Source: Muribaculaceae bacterium Isolate-110 (HZI)
GTDB taxonomy: Bacteria; Bacteroidota; Bacteroidia; Bacteroidales; Muribaculaceae
NCBI GenBank assembly: GCA_003762875.1
Contig: RIBL01000003.1
Location: 186,001-250,000, forward strand
DNA length: 64,000 nucleotides
Direction of reading: 5' to 3'
Positions 43,523 through 51,869 of the stretch are shown in pieces. How positions within the stretch are numbered: position 1 is the stretch's first letter; the number at the start of each line of letters is the position of its first letter. The notes below the pieces were generated by a model. It did not search any database and was not told the DNA's origin. It saw only the letters and a list, made by a program, of their open reading frames with translations. Both the position numbers and the translations under genes were made by a program.

Positions 43523-45145
43523 ATGAAACGCAATCACATATATGGCCTCATCGTCACAGCGGCAATGGCCATGGCGGCCCCGGCCTGCTCCGACGATCTT
43601 GGCAACTATACCTATACCCCCGTAAATGAGGTAGATGTGGCATATGGCGACGAGTTGGTGCGCGGTGAGACATATACCTACATGGCCCACTCCGATTATA
43701 TGCGCTTCTCTCCGAAATTAGAGTCTTCGCTCGGCATCACCGACGATGCGTCCTATGACTTTGAGTGGCGTATAATCCCTAATGACGCTCTGTCGGAGGA
43801 CATCGACCCCGAGGAAGTTGTAGTGTGCCGCGAGCGCGAAATCAATTATCTCGTTGCTTTGCGTCCCGGGAAATACAACTGTTATTTCAGTGCCAAGGAT
43901 AAGTCTACAAGCGTCACATGGACCGTCCCCTTCAAAATCATAGTCACCTCGGCCACCAACGAGGGTTGGCTCGTGTTGTGTGACGTAGGTGACAAGACCC
44001 GTCTTGACATAATATTCAACCGTACCGAGACCGAAGACATGCTCTTCCGCGATATGCTTGCTGACTTCGACTTCGACACCGGCAAGCCTCTCGGACTCTT
44101 CTACAATTATTCTACCTACCGTCGTCCCACCCTGCTCGTCACCGACAAGGACACCTACTGTCTTGATTCCGACGACCTGCACGCCGGTGATGACAACCGT
44201 CTCGCATGGGACTTCGGTCTGACCCCCGACAAGCTCAAAATCAAGGCTTCGGCCATCTCCCATCTTGCTAAGAAGAAGGTGTGGGCGGTTATTGACGATA
44301 ATGACGAGCTTTACACCCTCACACTCGTCACCGACGACGGCACTATTGAGAGCGGTGCGGTATTTCTCTATCCCATGACCAAGATCGAAGGCAAGGAGCA
44401 GTTCAAGCCGGCCCCTTTCATCGGCATACATCCCAAGTGGGCGATGGGCGGACGTTTTGAGGTAAATCCGTTCCTCCTCTACGACGAGACCAACTCGCAG
44501 TTTCTCGTACTCACCAACAACTCCGTATATCCCGAAGTCATGACGTTTGAAAACAACAATCTCTTCGAGAATCCCACGGGTGGCCGCACAATGGTGTGGA
44601 TGGAGCCGGTGAGCCAGCTCAATAGAGTTTCGTCCGTGCTCCGGGATCCTGCAACCAATGAAATGTTCTATTACGGCATCGGATTCTACACCAAGGAGGT
44701 CACCGAGGGTAGCAAAAAGACTACCATCAACTATCAGTGCCAGGAAGGATACTGCCAGATTATAGGTCCCGGCGTTGAACGTGCCGAGCATTTCGCTTTC
44801 CATCACATGTGGAACTATCTCTTCTACAGTGTCGGCTCCAAGGTCTACAAGTTTGACCTCACTAACCCGTCGGTTCCAGCCGTTCAGGTGCTCGACTTCC
44901 CGGGTGAAGAGATTACCGAACTTAAGTTCAACCCGTTCTACTATCCCTCCTACAAGCGTTGGCAGCGCAACCGTGAATATGACCTTGTGATCGGTTCAAA
45001 CGTTCAGGGTAAGGACGATAGCGAGTGTGGCATCGTGCGCTTCTACAATATCCCTGAACTATATACCGGTGCTATAACTCTCAAGAAGGAGTTTGACGGT
45101 TTCGGACGCATTGTCGAGATTGTATATAAGGAACCTGCAAAATAA
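43523..45145 (+). CDS. PKD-like family lipoprotein
   Basis: 540 residues, lipoprotein signal with Cys at about residue 23 (AMAAPACSDDLGNY). An N-terminal PKD/Ig-like domain (about 40-150) follows with the strand AYGDELVRGETYTYMA... and FEWRI. The larger remainder contains repeated units with WxV and Y/F-rich strands (GWLVLCDVGDKTRLD; KKVWAVIDDNDELYTL; YLFYSVGSKVYKFDL), consistent with a beta-propeller. Members of this family typically occur with SusCD and DUF4843 proteins, as here. Probably displayed on the surface as part of the uptake complex. Confidence 0.8.
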   Translation: MKRNHIYGLIVTAAMAMAAPACSDDLGNYTYTPVNEVDVAYGDELVRGETYTYMAHSDYMRFSPKLESSLGITDDASYDFEWRIIPNDALSEDIDPEEVVVCREREINYLVALRPGKYNCYFSAKDKSTSVTWTVPFKIIVTSATNEGWLVLCDVGDKTRLDIIFNRTETEDMLFRDMLADFDFDTGKPLGLFYNYSTYRRPTLLVTDKDTYCLDSDDLHAGDDNRLAWDFGLTPDKLKIKASAISHLAKKKVWAVIDDNDELYTLTLVTDDGTIESGAVFLYPMTKIEGKEQFKPAPFIGIHPKWAMGGRFEVNPFLLYDETNSQFLVLTNNSVYPEVMTFENNNLFENPTGGRTMVWMEPVSQLNRVSSVLRDPATNEMFYYGIGFYTKEVTEGSKKTTINYQCQEGYCQIIGPGVERAEHFAFHHMWNYLFYSVGSKVYKFDLTNPSVPAVQVLDFPGEEITELKFNPFYYPSYKRWQRNREYDLVIGSNVQGKDDSECGIVRFYNIPELYTGAITLKKEFDGFGRIVEIVYKEPAK

Positions 45146-45167
45146 CAACATAAATACAGTAGAAAAC

Positions 45168-46265
45168 ATGAACATTAAAAGCATAGCCATTACAGCACTC
45201 CTCGCTGCTGTCGGTGTGTCTTCTCTTTCGGCCGGCTATACCGTGAGCGGTAATATCAGCGGACACGGCGGACGTATACTCTTTCTCCGTCCCACATCAC
45301 TCGAAAAGGCCGACACTTTGGCCAACGTTGTCACATCCGACGGGTCCTTCAAATTTACCGGTGACGTGACCGCTCCATTCGAGGCCAAGATTATAGCTGT
45401 GGGCACTCAGGTAGATATACCGGTGTTTATCGAAAACGGTGCCGATATAAAAGTTGACGCCAAGACTGACAGCCGTCTTGTGCGCACATCCGGTGGCGGT
45501 GCGCTTCAGCAGTGCCGCAATGCCTACAACAATCTCGAGATTGAGACCGCTGCACGTCGTGACTCTGTCAATAATTACTATCGCACCACCTATGACCTCA
45601 ACGACTACTTTTGGGTAGTGCAGCTCAAAGGCGCGCTCCAGCAGGAGAACGATCGTTTCGAGGCTGCGGAGGATGATTTCCTGTCAAAGAACGACAACAT
45701 GGTCAGCGCGTCCGTAATAGCCCAGAGATTAAACACCCTCACGCGCAACAAGACTCTCCACAAGAAGTATTCCCTTCTCGGCCCCAACGCTCTTGCTTCG
45801 GAGCGCGGAAAGATGCTCAAGGAGAAAGCCGAACTATCATCCCAGATTTCGGTCGGCGGCATAGCTCCCGACTTCACAATGCTCACTCCCGACGACAAGC
45901 CCATCACCCTTCACGGCATCAAGGGCAAAGTCAAGATTCTCGACTTCTGGGCATCATGGTGTGGCCCCTGCCGTGCCGAGACTCCCAATGTCAAGGCCAT
46001 ATATGACGACTTCCATTCCAAGGGCCTCGAGGTCATAAGCGTATCGCTCGACACCAGTAAGGCCGCATGGATCAAGGCTATTGAGAAGGACGGCATGAAC
46101 TGGCACAATGCTTCCGAGCTTGACAAGGGCAACACCGCACGCGATGTCTACAAGGTGTATGGTATTCCCTATATGCTCATCCTTGACGAGAACAACCGCA
46201 TCATATCCGAAGGTCTGCGTGGAGAGAGGCTCCGCGAGTTTATCGCCTCTCAGTTTCCCGACTGA
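45168..46265 (+). CDS. TlpA-like thiol-disulfide oxidoreductase with DUF4369 domain
   Basis: 365 residues. The start at 45168 gives a signal peptide (MNIKSIAITALLAAVGVSSLSA). The N-terminal DUF4369 (about 24-115, YTVSGNISGHGGRILFLRP) is followed by a helical spacer and a C-terminal thioredoxin fold with the active site WASWCGPCRAE (about 260-270) and cis-proline region YGIPYMLIL. Probably reduces or isomerises disulfides in the periplasm. Its inclusion in the susCD operon suggests the imported ligand or its receptor contains cysteines, which is inference. Confidence 0.9.
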   Translation: MNIKSIAITALLAAVGVSSLSAGYTVSGNISGHGGRILFLRPTSLEKADTLANVVTSDGSFKFTGDVTAPFEAKIIAVGTQVDIPVFIENGADIKVDAKTDSRLVRTSGGGALQQCRNAYNNLEIETAARRDSVNNYYRTTYDLNDYFWVVQLKGALQQENDRFEAAEDDFLSKNDNMVSASVIAQRLNTLTRNKTLHKKYSLLGPNALASERGKMLKEKAELSSQISVGGIAPDFTMLTPDDKPITLHGIKGKVKILDFWASWCGPCRAETPNVKAIYDDFHSKGLEVISVSLDTSKAAWIKAIEKDGMNWHNASELDKGNTARDVYKVYGIPYMLILDENNRIISEGLRGERLREFIASQFPD

Positions 46266-46307
46266 CAGAGACCAATTTATTAACCATTATAAATAAACCA
46301 ACCGATT

Positions 46308-47129
46308 ATGAAAAAAATCTTTACCCTCATTCTCGCAGCAGCCATGGCCGCGCCTGTCGTTTCGGCCGAAGACATCAAGATGTCAGTCTATGAGCGTTCG
46401 GGAGGGCAGGCCGATGGTTTCGTGCCCGGTGCATTTGTCGGCTACATCACAAGCCCTGTGAGCTATGATGAAGGCACCAAGCAATACACCATCACCAATT
46501 GCCTCGGCTATGACAAGGCTAACGTGGTATTCAAAGTTCTTGAAAGCGAGACCGTAGTGTGTGGCGGTGTTACCCGCTATGGCATTGAATATGTAGCTGA
46601 CACCGAGCCGGCTGAAGGCAGCATCGTCAAGACCAACGGCTCGAATAAGGTCGATTTCGTTCTGAATCCCGAGGATCCGGAAAATCCTGACAATCCTAAG
46701 GACAATGCGTTTCGTTCGGGCGTTGTTTCCGGCGGCGAGGATTCCTATCAGTTTGTAAAGCCCGCGATGTGGGGCATTACCGAATACACTACTGATGCCG
46801 CTCTTCCCAACATGATCAAGCGCACCTATGCTGTAAAGCAGGGCAGCGGTTACAAGTTTGTCTTTGAGTTTGACTCAGTGGCACAGTGGGTTGACTCGGG
46901 TGAGGGATATGAGTTTATTGACTATCCCGCTCCTTACAACATGCTCGTCTTCTCTTATCCCGCCGACGGGGAAGGCGACGGTGACCAGACAGCAATCACT
47001 GACATCACGGCCGACAACGACGCCCCGGTGGAATATTACAATCTTCATGGCGTGCGTGTGGAGAATCCCACCCAGGGGCTCTACATCCGTCGTCAGGGCG
47101 ACAAGACTCAGAAAGTAGTCATCCGCTAA
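46308..47129 (+). CDS. Secreted hypothetical protein with type IX-like C-terminal module
   Basis: 273 residues with signal peptide (MKKIFTLILAAAMAAPVVSA). The body is beta-rich and not recognised. The end, VEYYNLHGVRVENPTQ then GLYIRRQGDKTQKVVIR, is nearly the same as the C-termini of the genes at 47243 and 13584, so all three should use the same export and anchoring route. A short PEDPENPDNPKDN stretch near 120 is a flexible linker. Sixth gene of the operon; the 113-nt gap to the next gene contains a hairpin. Confidence 0.75.
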   Translation: MKKIFTLILAAAMAAPVVSAEDIKMSVYERSGGQADGFVPGAFVGYITSPVSYDEGTKQYTITNCLGYDKANVVFKVLESETVVCGGVTRYGIEYVADTEPAEGSIVKTNGSNKVDFVLNPEDPENPDNPKDNAFRSGVVSGGEDSYQFVKPAMWGITEYTTDAALPNMIKRTYAVKQGSGYKFVFEFDSVAQWVDSGEGYEFIDYPAPYNMLVFSYPADGEGDGDQTAITDITADNDAPVEYYNLHGVRVENPTQGLYIRRQGDKTQKVVIR

Positions 47130-47161
47130 TCAGCGACTGACATAGTCCTGTAGAGGACGCA

Positions 47162-47203
47162 GAGAACGGGAGGTGGATATTTAAAGTAACTGCTCCCGTT
47201 CTC
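47162..47203 (+). terminator. Hairpin after the sixth gene of the uptake operon
   Basis: GAGAACGGGAG (47162-47172) pairs perfectly with CTCCCGTTCTC (47193-47203). There is no clear T run behind it, so it may only slow transcription or protect the 3' end of the upstream message. Confidence 0.5.
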
Positions 47204-47242
47204 AACGTATTAAAATATACCAGTCTGTTAATTACTCTATTA

Positions 47243-48880
47243 ATGAAACGACTTATCACTCCGCTTATCACCGGCGCGTTAGCATTGCCCGCCATGGCCG
47301 CCGATCCGGCTCCGCTTCCGGCCGACTTTGACTACACAGCCGTAACCAATCACTTTATCGAGTGTCTCGAAGGCCAGATTGACGGCGTATATGCCCCGGC
47401 CGTTTACAAGAGCGACTACACCATAGCTCATGACGATGTGGCGGCAGTCACAGCACGCATATGGGAGGAATGGGCCAAGGCCAACAACAAGTTTACTGTC
47501 GTCGACAAGAAAGAGCAGGATTTGCGCCGCTCGCTCAAGCCGTTTCCCGGCAATCTCGTCTCCTACACCATACCCACCTCGCTTGAGCCATATTTCAATG
47601 AGCCTAACGAGCCTTACAAATATGATGGACCAGATGCCAAGATGCAATACAACATAGGCACCAAGGGCACCCCTTCGGGTCCGATGCCAATGTTTATACT
47701 CCTTCACGGCTCAGGCCCGGTGTCGAGCGAAATCGCCAACATGAAGGTGGTGGCCGCACAGGGTCATGACGACCCGAGCATATATTTTGTGCCCCGTATC
47801 CCCAATGGTATACAAAACTGGTATCGCTGGTTTTTTAAATCAAAGCAGTGGGTGTGGGAAAAAGTAATCCGTCAGGCTTTTCTGCGCAGCGACATCGACA
47901 GTGACCGCCTCTATTTTATGGGTGTCTCCGAGGGAGCTTACGGCACTCAGCGTCTCGCATCGTTCTATGCCGACTATCTTGCCGGTGTCGGTCCGATGGC
48001 CGGAGGCGAGCCTCTGGTCAACGCGCCTGCCGAAAATCTCCGCAACATCTATTTTGCCATACGCACCGGCCAGCTCGACACCACCTACGGACGCTCGACA
48101 CTCACAGCCTATGCAGACGAGTATCTCAATGCTCTTCAGCATAGCGACCCCGAAGGGTATGCCCATAATGTCACCATTGTCCCGGGCGTGGGCCATAACC
48201 TCGGAGGCGACTATCGCATCTCCCATCTGCTGGCCGAGCGCACCCGTGTCACCAATCCAAAGCATGTGCGCTGGGAGAACTATGCGATGGACGGACGTTT
48301 CCGTACGGGCTTCTATAACCTTCATGTCATAGAGCGCAGCGAGTCGGCTTCGGCTGACTCCGACTATGAGCGCACCTATTACGAGATGGACATCAATGGC
48401 AACAACATAGACATGAAGGTGTCGGTGGCCCGCACTGTGGTGGACGAGTGGCTCACACAATACACCGCGACCCTCCCGATCAGGATCCACAAGACCTACA
48501 CGCCGGCCACGCAGGGACGTTTCAGGATATATCTCAGTGACAAGCTCGTGGAGCTCGGCAAGGAAGTGGTGCTTACGGTCAACGGACGTGAACTCTTCCG
48601 CGGAGTGCTTCAGCCCAATCTCGCCGATATGGTCAACAGTTGCGCCGAATACTATGATCCCGAGCGCGTCTATGCCGCCTCCATCGACGTCGACCTTGCC
48701 TCAATGACTGGCTCGGGCCTCACTTCGGGCTTTGATGAAATCTCGATCGGCGTCTCTGACACGGACGCGCCTGTCAGTTACTATACTCTTCAGGGCATAA
48801 GGCTCTTCGGGTCGCCCGTCACCCCGGGCATCTATATCGAACGCCGGGGCTCCGCCTCACGCAAAGTCGTTATCCGATAG
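47243..48880 (+). CDS. Secreted alpha/beta-hydrolase with type IX-like C-terminal module
   Basis: 545 residues, signal peptide MKRLITPLITGALALPAMA. An alpha/beta-hydrolase core: oxyanion-type LLHGSGP (about 153), nucleophile elbow GVSEG (about 226-230, serine 228), and a histidine in VPGVGHNLGG (about 315); this resembles esterases of the feruloyl/PHB-depolymerase group. A beta-sandwich domain of about 110 residues follows, and the C-terminus is the module VSYYTLQGIRLFGSPVTP then GIYIERRGSASRKVVIR. Probably a surface or extracellular esterase or peptidase that releases the ligand taken up by the SusCD complex; the substrate is unknown. Confidence 0.8.
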   Translation: MKRLITPLITGALALPAMAADPAPLPADFDYTAVTNHFIECLEGQIDGVYAPAVYKSDYTIAHDDVAAVTARIWEEWAKANNKFTVVDKKEQDLRRSLKPFPGNLVSYTIPTSLEPYFNEPNEPYKYDGPDAKMQYNIGTKGTPSGPMPMFILLHGSGPVSSEIANMKVVAAQGHDDPSIYFVPRIPNGIQNWYRWFFKSKQWVWEKVIRQAFLRSDIDSDRLYFMGVSEGAYGTQRLASFYADYLAGVGPMAGGEPLVNAPAENLRNIYFAIRTGQLDTTYGRSTLTAYADEYLNALQHSDPEGYAHNVTIVPGVGHNLGGDYRISHLLAERTRVTNPKHVRWENYAMDGRFRTGFYNLHVIERSESASADSDYERTYYEMDINGNNIDMKVSVARTVVDEWLTQYTATLPIRIHKTYTPATQGRFRIYLSDKLVELGKEVVLTVNGRELFRGVLQPNLADMVNSCAEYYDPERVYAASIDVDLASMTGSGLTSGFDEISIGVSDTDAPVSYYTLQGIRLFGSPVTPGIYIERRGSASRKVVIR

Positions 48881-48900
48881 GATAGTGGCCCAAACGGATA

Positions 48901-48950
48901 AAACGGATGATAAGAGGGTGTTGTTAAATACTCTCTTATCATCCGTTTTT
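48901..48950 (+). terminator. Intrinsic terminator of the uptake operon
   Basis: AAACGGATGATAAGAG (48901-48916) pairs perfectly (16 bp) with 48933-48948, followed by a T run. The T run merges into the -33 box of the msrAB promoter. Confidence 0.8.
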
Positions 48951-48952
48951 CT

Positions 48953-48983
48953 TTTGTTTCACGGAGGTTTTTAGTTATATTTG
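48953..48983 (+). promoter_or_regulatory. msrAB promoter, overlapping the end of a terminator
   Basis: TTTG (48953-48956), exactly 19 nt, TATATTTG (48976-48983): complete consensus. The leader before the ATG at 49006 is about 15 nt. Confidence 0.75.
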
Positions 48984-49005
48984 CCGGCAATAAAAATATC
49001 AGTTT

Positions 49006-49956
49006 ATGATTAAGACCATATATCTTGCCGGAGGATGTTTCTGGGGCACAGCCCATCTCTTTTCGCTCGTGCCCGGAGTGCAGTCGGCCCGTGCGGGCTA
49101 TGCCAACAGTGTCGTGGCCTCACCGACCTATGAAGAGGTCTGCACCGGCCGCACTCAGGCCGCCGAGACTGTCGAAGTGACTTATGATGATGCTATCGTA
49201 GGCCTCACCGACCTGCTGTGTCTCTATTTCAGAAGCATTGATCCGCTGTCGCTCAACCGGCAAGGGGGCGACTCGGGCACGCAATACCGCACCGGTATCT
49301 ATTACACCGACCCGGCCGACCGCCCTGTCATAGATGCCCAGATGGCCACCATACAGCGGCGCAACACTCAGCCGCTTGCTGTGGAGACAGGTCAGCTGCA
49401 CAACTTCTATCCGGCCGAGGAGTATCATCAGGACTATCTCTACAAGCACCACGACGGCTATTGTCACGTCGACCCGGCCCTTTTCAAGGAGGCTCGCGAG
49501 ATGAAACCACGCGCCGGGGCCGCCGGCAAGGAGGCTCTCAAGGCGCGTCTTACACCGCTCCAGTGGGAGGTCACGCAGCATGCGGCCACCGAGCAGCCTT
49601 ATGTCAACGAGTATGACAACGAGTTTCGTCCGGGCATATATGTCGACATCGTCGACGGCACTCCGCTGTTTGTCTCCACACGAAAATACAACTCGGGCTG
49701 CGGCTGGCCGGCCTTCTCGCGCCCTATTGATGACGCTCTCATAGACCGTCATCCTGACACCTCCTACGGGCGGGTGCGCACCGAGGTGCGTTCGGCCTCT
49801 TCGGGCTCGCATCTGGGACATGTCTTTACCGACGGACCGCAGGACGACGGCGGCCTGCGTTATTGTATCAACTCGGCGGCCCTGCGTTTCATCCCGCTCG
49901 ACGAGATGGCAGCGGCCGGATATGCCGACTATATCGGGCTGGTGAAGCATGAGTGA
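49006..49956 (+). CDS. msrAB: Bifunctional methionine sulfoxide reductase A/B
   Basis: Repairs both S- and R-methionine sulfoxide in oxidised proteins. The N-terminal MsrA domain has the catalytic GGCFWG (Cys 11) and the EEYHQDYL block (about 140-147). The C-terminal MsrB domain (from about 185) has YNSGCGWPAFSRPID (about 228-242), HLGHVFTDGP and the catalytic cysteine in RYCINSAALRF (about 287). No CxxC zinc pairs are present, as in many fused forms. 316 residues, without a recognisable signal peptide, so cytoplasmic. Single gene with an ideal promoter. Confidence 0.96.
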   Translation: MIKTIYLAGGCFWGTAHLFSLVPGVQSARAGYANSVVASPTYEEVCTGRTQAAETVEVTYDDAIVGLTDLLCLYFRSIDPLSLNRQGGDSGTQYRTGIYYTDPADRPVIDAQMATIQRRNTQPLAVETGQLHNFYPAEEYHQDYLYKHHDGYCHVDPALFKEAREMKPRAGAAGKEALKARLTPLQWEVTQHAATEQPYVNEYDNEFRPGIYVDIVDGTPLFVSTRKYNSGCGWPAFSRPIDDALIDRHPDTSYGRVRTEVRSASSGSHLGHVFTDGPQDDGGLRYCINSAALRFIPLDEMAAAGYADYIGLVKHE

Positions 49957-49963
49957 GGGATAA

Positions 49964-50017
49964 GGATACAAAAGGGTGAACAAAAGGTTTCAGATTATTT
50001 GCAAAACATTTGTATCC
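49964..50017. repeat. Modular hairpin repeat, degenerate copy R7
   Basis: GGATACAAAAG (49964-49974) and CATTTGTATCC (50007-50017) form the outer arms with one mismatch; the inner modules are reduced to AACAAAAGGTTTC. It lies 7 nt after the msrAB stop. Confidence 0.55.
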
Positions 50018-50040
50018 CCCGGGGCATAAACATTCAACAT

Positions 50041-50088
50041 TCGATGTCTGTTAGATAGTTAAAGTCTAACAGTCATCGAAATTTTTTT
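50041..50088 (+). terminator. Terminator-like hairpin just before aspD
   Basis: TCGATG-T-CTGTTAGA (50041-50055) pairs with TCTAACAG-T-CATCGA (50065-50079), 14 bp with one T-T mismatch, followed by AAATTTTTTT. The T run ends only 3 nt before the aspD ATG (50092). Either it ends transcription from msrAB and aspD starts right after it, or it is an attenuator for aspD. Confidence 0.6.
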
Positions 50089-50091
50089 CAT

Positions 50092-51735
50092 ATGTCATTA
50101 CCCGTAAATCCCGAGGACCGTAACTTTGAGCGCAAGCTCTCAGAGATGAGTCCGTTTGAAATCAAAGGCACACTCATAAGTCTTGCCCAAAAGGATGCCC
50201 GATGCTCCACGGCGACATTTCTAAACGCCGGCCGCGGCAATCCCAACTGGCTCCTGTCGTTTCCGCGAAAGGCTTTCTTTCTTCTCGGACAGTTTGCTGT
50301 CAGCGAGTCGGAGAGACGCATGTATGACGAGTCCATCGGCATCGCCTCTTCACCTGTACAGGAGGGTGTGGCCCGACGTTTTCTTAACTTTCTCGACGCC
50401 CATGCCGACGACAAGGGCTCGCACGTGTTGCGCCACTATTACACTTACATGACCGGCGAGCCCCACAAGGCCGACCCCGACGAACTCGTCTTTGAGCTGG
50501 TCGACGGCATACTTGGCGACCATTATCCCACCCCTCCGCGCATATTGAAGTATACCGAGCTCATCACCCGCGACTATCTGCGCTGGGCCATGGGCGGAGG
50601 CGATGACACCACCATCTATGACATCTTTGCCACCGAGGGCTCCACGGCAGGAATGTGTTATGTGTTCAACACTCTCCAGGCCAACTTCCTCATGCAGCGG
50701 GGCGACAAGATAGCACTTCTCACCCCCTGCTTCACGCCCTATCTCGAGATACCGCGTCTCGACGAGTTTGGTCTCGAAGTCGTCACCGTGAGTGCCAACA
50801 AGGTGGAGCAGTATGGCTATCATGACTGGCAGTTCCCGCCCGAGGAGTTCGACAAGCTGCGCGACCCCGCTGTCAAGGCCGTGTGCATCACCAATCCCTC
50901 CAATCCGCCGAGCGTGTGTCTCTCCACACAGGTGCTCGAGCGGCTCGTGGAAGTGGTGAAGAAAGACAACCCGCGGCTCATGATTATCACCGACGATGTC
51001 TACGGCACCTTTATCAAGGGATTTCGCTCGCTGATGTATGTGCTCCCCTACAACACGCTCTGCCTCTATTCCTACTCCAAATATTTCGGAGCTACGGGCT
51101 GGCGAGTCGCAGCCATGGCTCTCCGTCAGGGCAACAATGTCTTTGACGACCTGCTTGCCGAGCTTCCCGACGACAAGAAAGCCATCCTCGCCCGCCGTTA
51201 CAGCTCGCTGACGCTCGACCCCTCGGGGCTGAAGTTTATCGACCGTCTCGTGGCCGACTCGCGCCTCGTGGGGCTCAACCACACGGCCGGACTCTCCACA
51301 CCCCAGCAGGTGCAGATGGCTCTCTTCTCGGCCATGGCCTATCTGCATGCCGACGAGCTGCAGCCCAAACTCATAGAGATAATACACCGCCGTCTGCACG
51401 ACCTCTGGAGCACAACCGGCTTCACCCTGCTGCCTGACCCCAACCGTGCCGGCTATTACAGCGAAATTGACCTCATGGTGTGGGCCAAAAAGTTTTATGG
51501 CGAGGATTTTGCCGATTATCTCGATAAAAACTACGAGCCGATTGACTTTGTGATACGTATGGCCAACCAGACGGCCATCGTGCTTCTTAACGGAGACGGT
51601 TTTGACGGCCCCAAGTGGTCGGTGCGCGCCTCGCTGGCCAACCTCGACCGCGACGCCTATCTCCGCATCGGCACCGCCATCCGCCACATCCTTGACCAAT
51701 ATCACGGAGAATATATCAAAGCCACTTCCGGCTGA
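50092..51735 (+). CDS. aspD: Aspartate 4-decarboxylase (PLP-dependent)
   Basis: Converts L-aspartate to L-alanine and CO2, usually with a side transaminase activity; consuming a proton, it can drive acid resistance or energy gain with an aspartate/alanine antiporter. 547 residues, class I aminotransferase fold, with the long N-terminal arm and insertions that mark this decarboxylase. The PLP lysine is K330 in YSYSKYFGATGWR; TNPSNPPS (about 266) and DDVYGTF (about 302) flank the pocket. The antiporter gene (aspT), often adjacent, is not within the window. Probably its own transcription unit, behind the hairpin at 50041. Confidence 0.92.
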   Translation: MSLPVNPEDRNFERKLSEMSPFEIKGTLISLAQKDARCSTATFLNAGRGNPNWLLSFPRKAFFLLGQFAVSESERRMYDESIGIASSPVQEGVARRFLNFLDAHADDKGSHVLRHYYTYMTGEPHKADPDELVFELVDGILGDHYPTPPRILKYTELITRDYLRWAMGGGDDTTIYDIFATEGSTAGMCYVFNTLQANFLMQRGDKIALLTPCFTPYLEIPRLDEFGLEVVTVSANKVEQYGYHDWQFPPEEFDKLRDPAVKAVCITNPSNPPSVCLSTQVLERLVEVVKKDNPRLMIITDDVYGTFIKGFRSLMYVLPYNTLCLYSYSKYFGATGWRVAAMALRQGNNVFDDLLAELPDDKKAILARRYSSLTLDPSGLKFIDRLVADSRLVGLNHTAGLSTPQQVQMALFSAMAYLHADELQPKLIEIIHRRLHDLWSTTGFTLLPDPNRAGYYSEIDLMVWAKKFYGEDFADYLDKNYEPIDFVIRMANQTAIVLLNGDGFDGPKWSVRASLANLDRDAYLRIGTAIRHILDQYHGEYIKATSG

Positions 51736-51762
51736 CATCCGCCACTTCCTCCAAGAGGCGTG

Positions 51763-51826
51763 TAACGACAAAAGTCACACGAGAGACATGTTAAAAACCA
51801 TGCTTCTTGTGTGACTTTTGTCGTTA
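51763..51826. terminator. Long perfect hairpin between aspD and the next gene
   Basis: TAACGACAAAAGTCACAC (51763-51780) pairs perfectly with 51809-51826 (18 bp), with a loop of 28. No T run follows, so it is a hairpin of the same class as the other gene-end hairpins but not a classical intrinsic terminator. Confidence 0.6.
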
Positions 51827-51832
51827 CGCGTC

Positions 51833-51863
51833 TTTGTCATATATATTTTTAGCTGTAATTTTG
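51833..51863 (+). promoter_or_regulatory. Perfect promoter giving an almost leaderless transcript
   Basis: TTTG (51833-51836), 19 nt, TAATTTTG (51856-51863), full consensus. The ATG at 51870 lies 7 nt after the box, where transcription should begin. Confidence 0.75.
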
Positions 51864-51869
51864 CATTAT

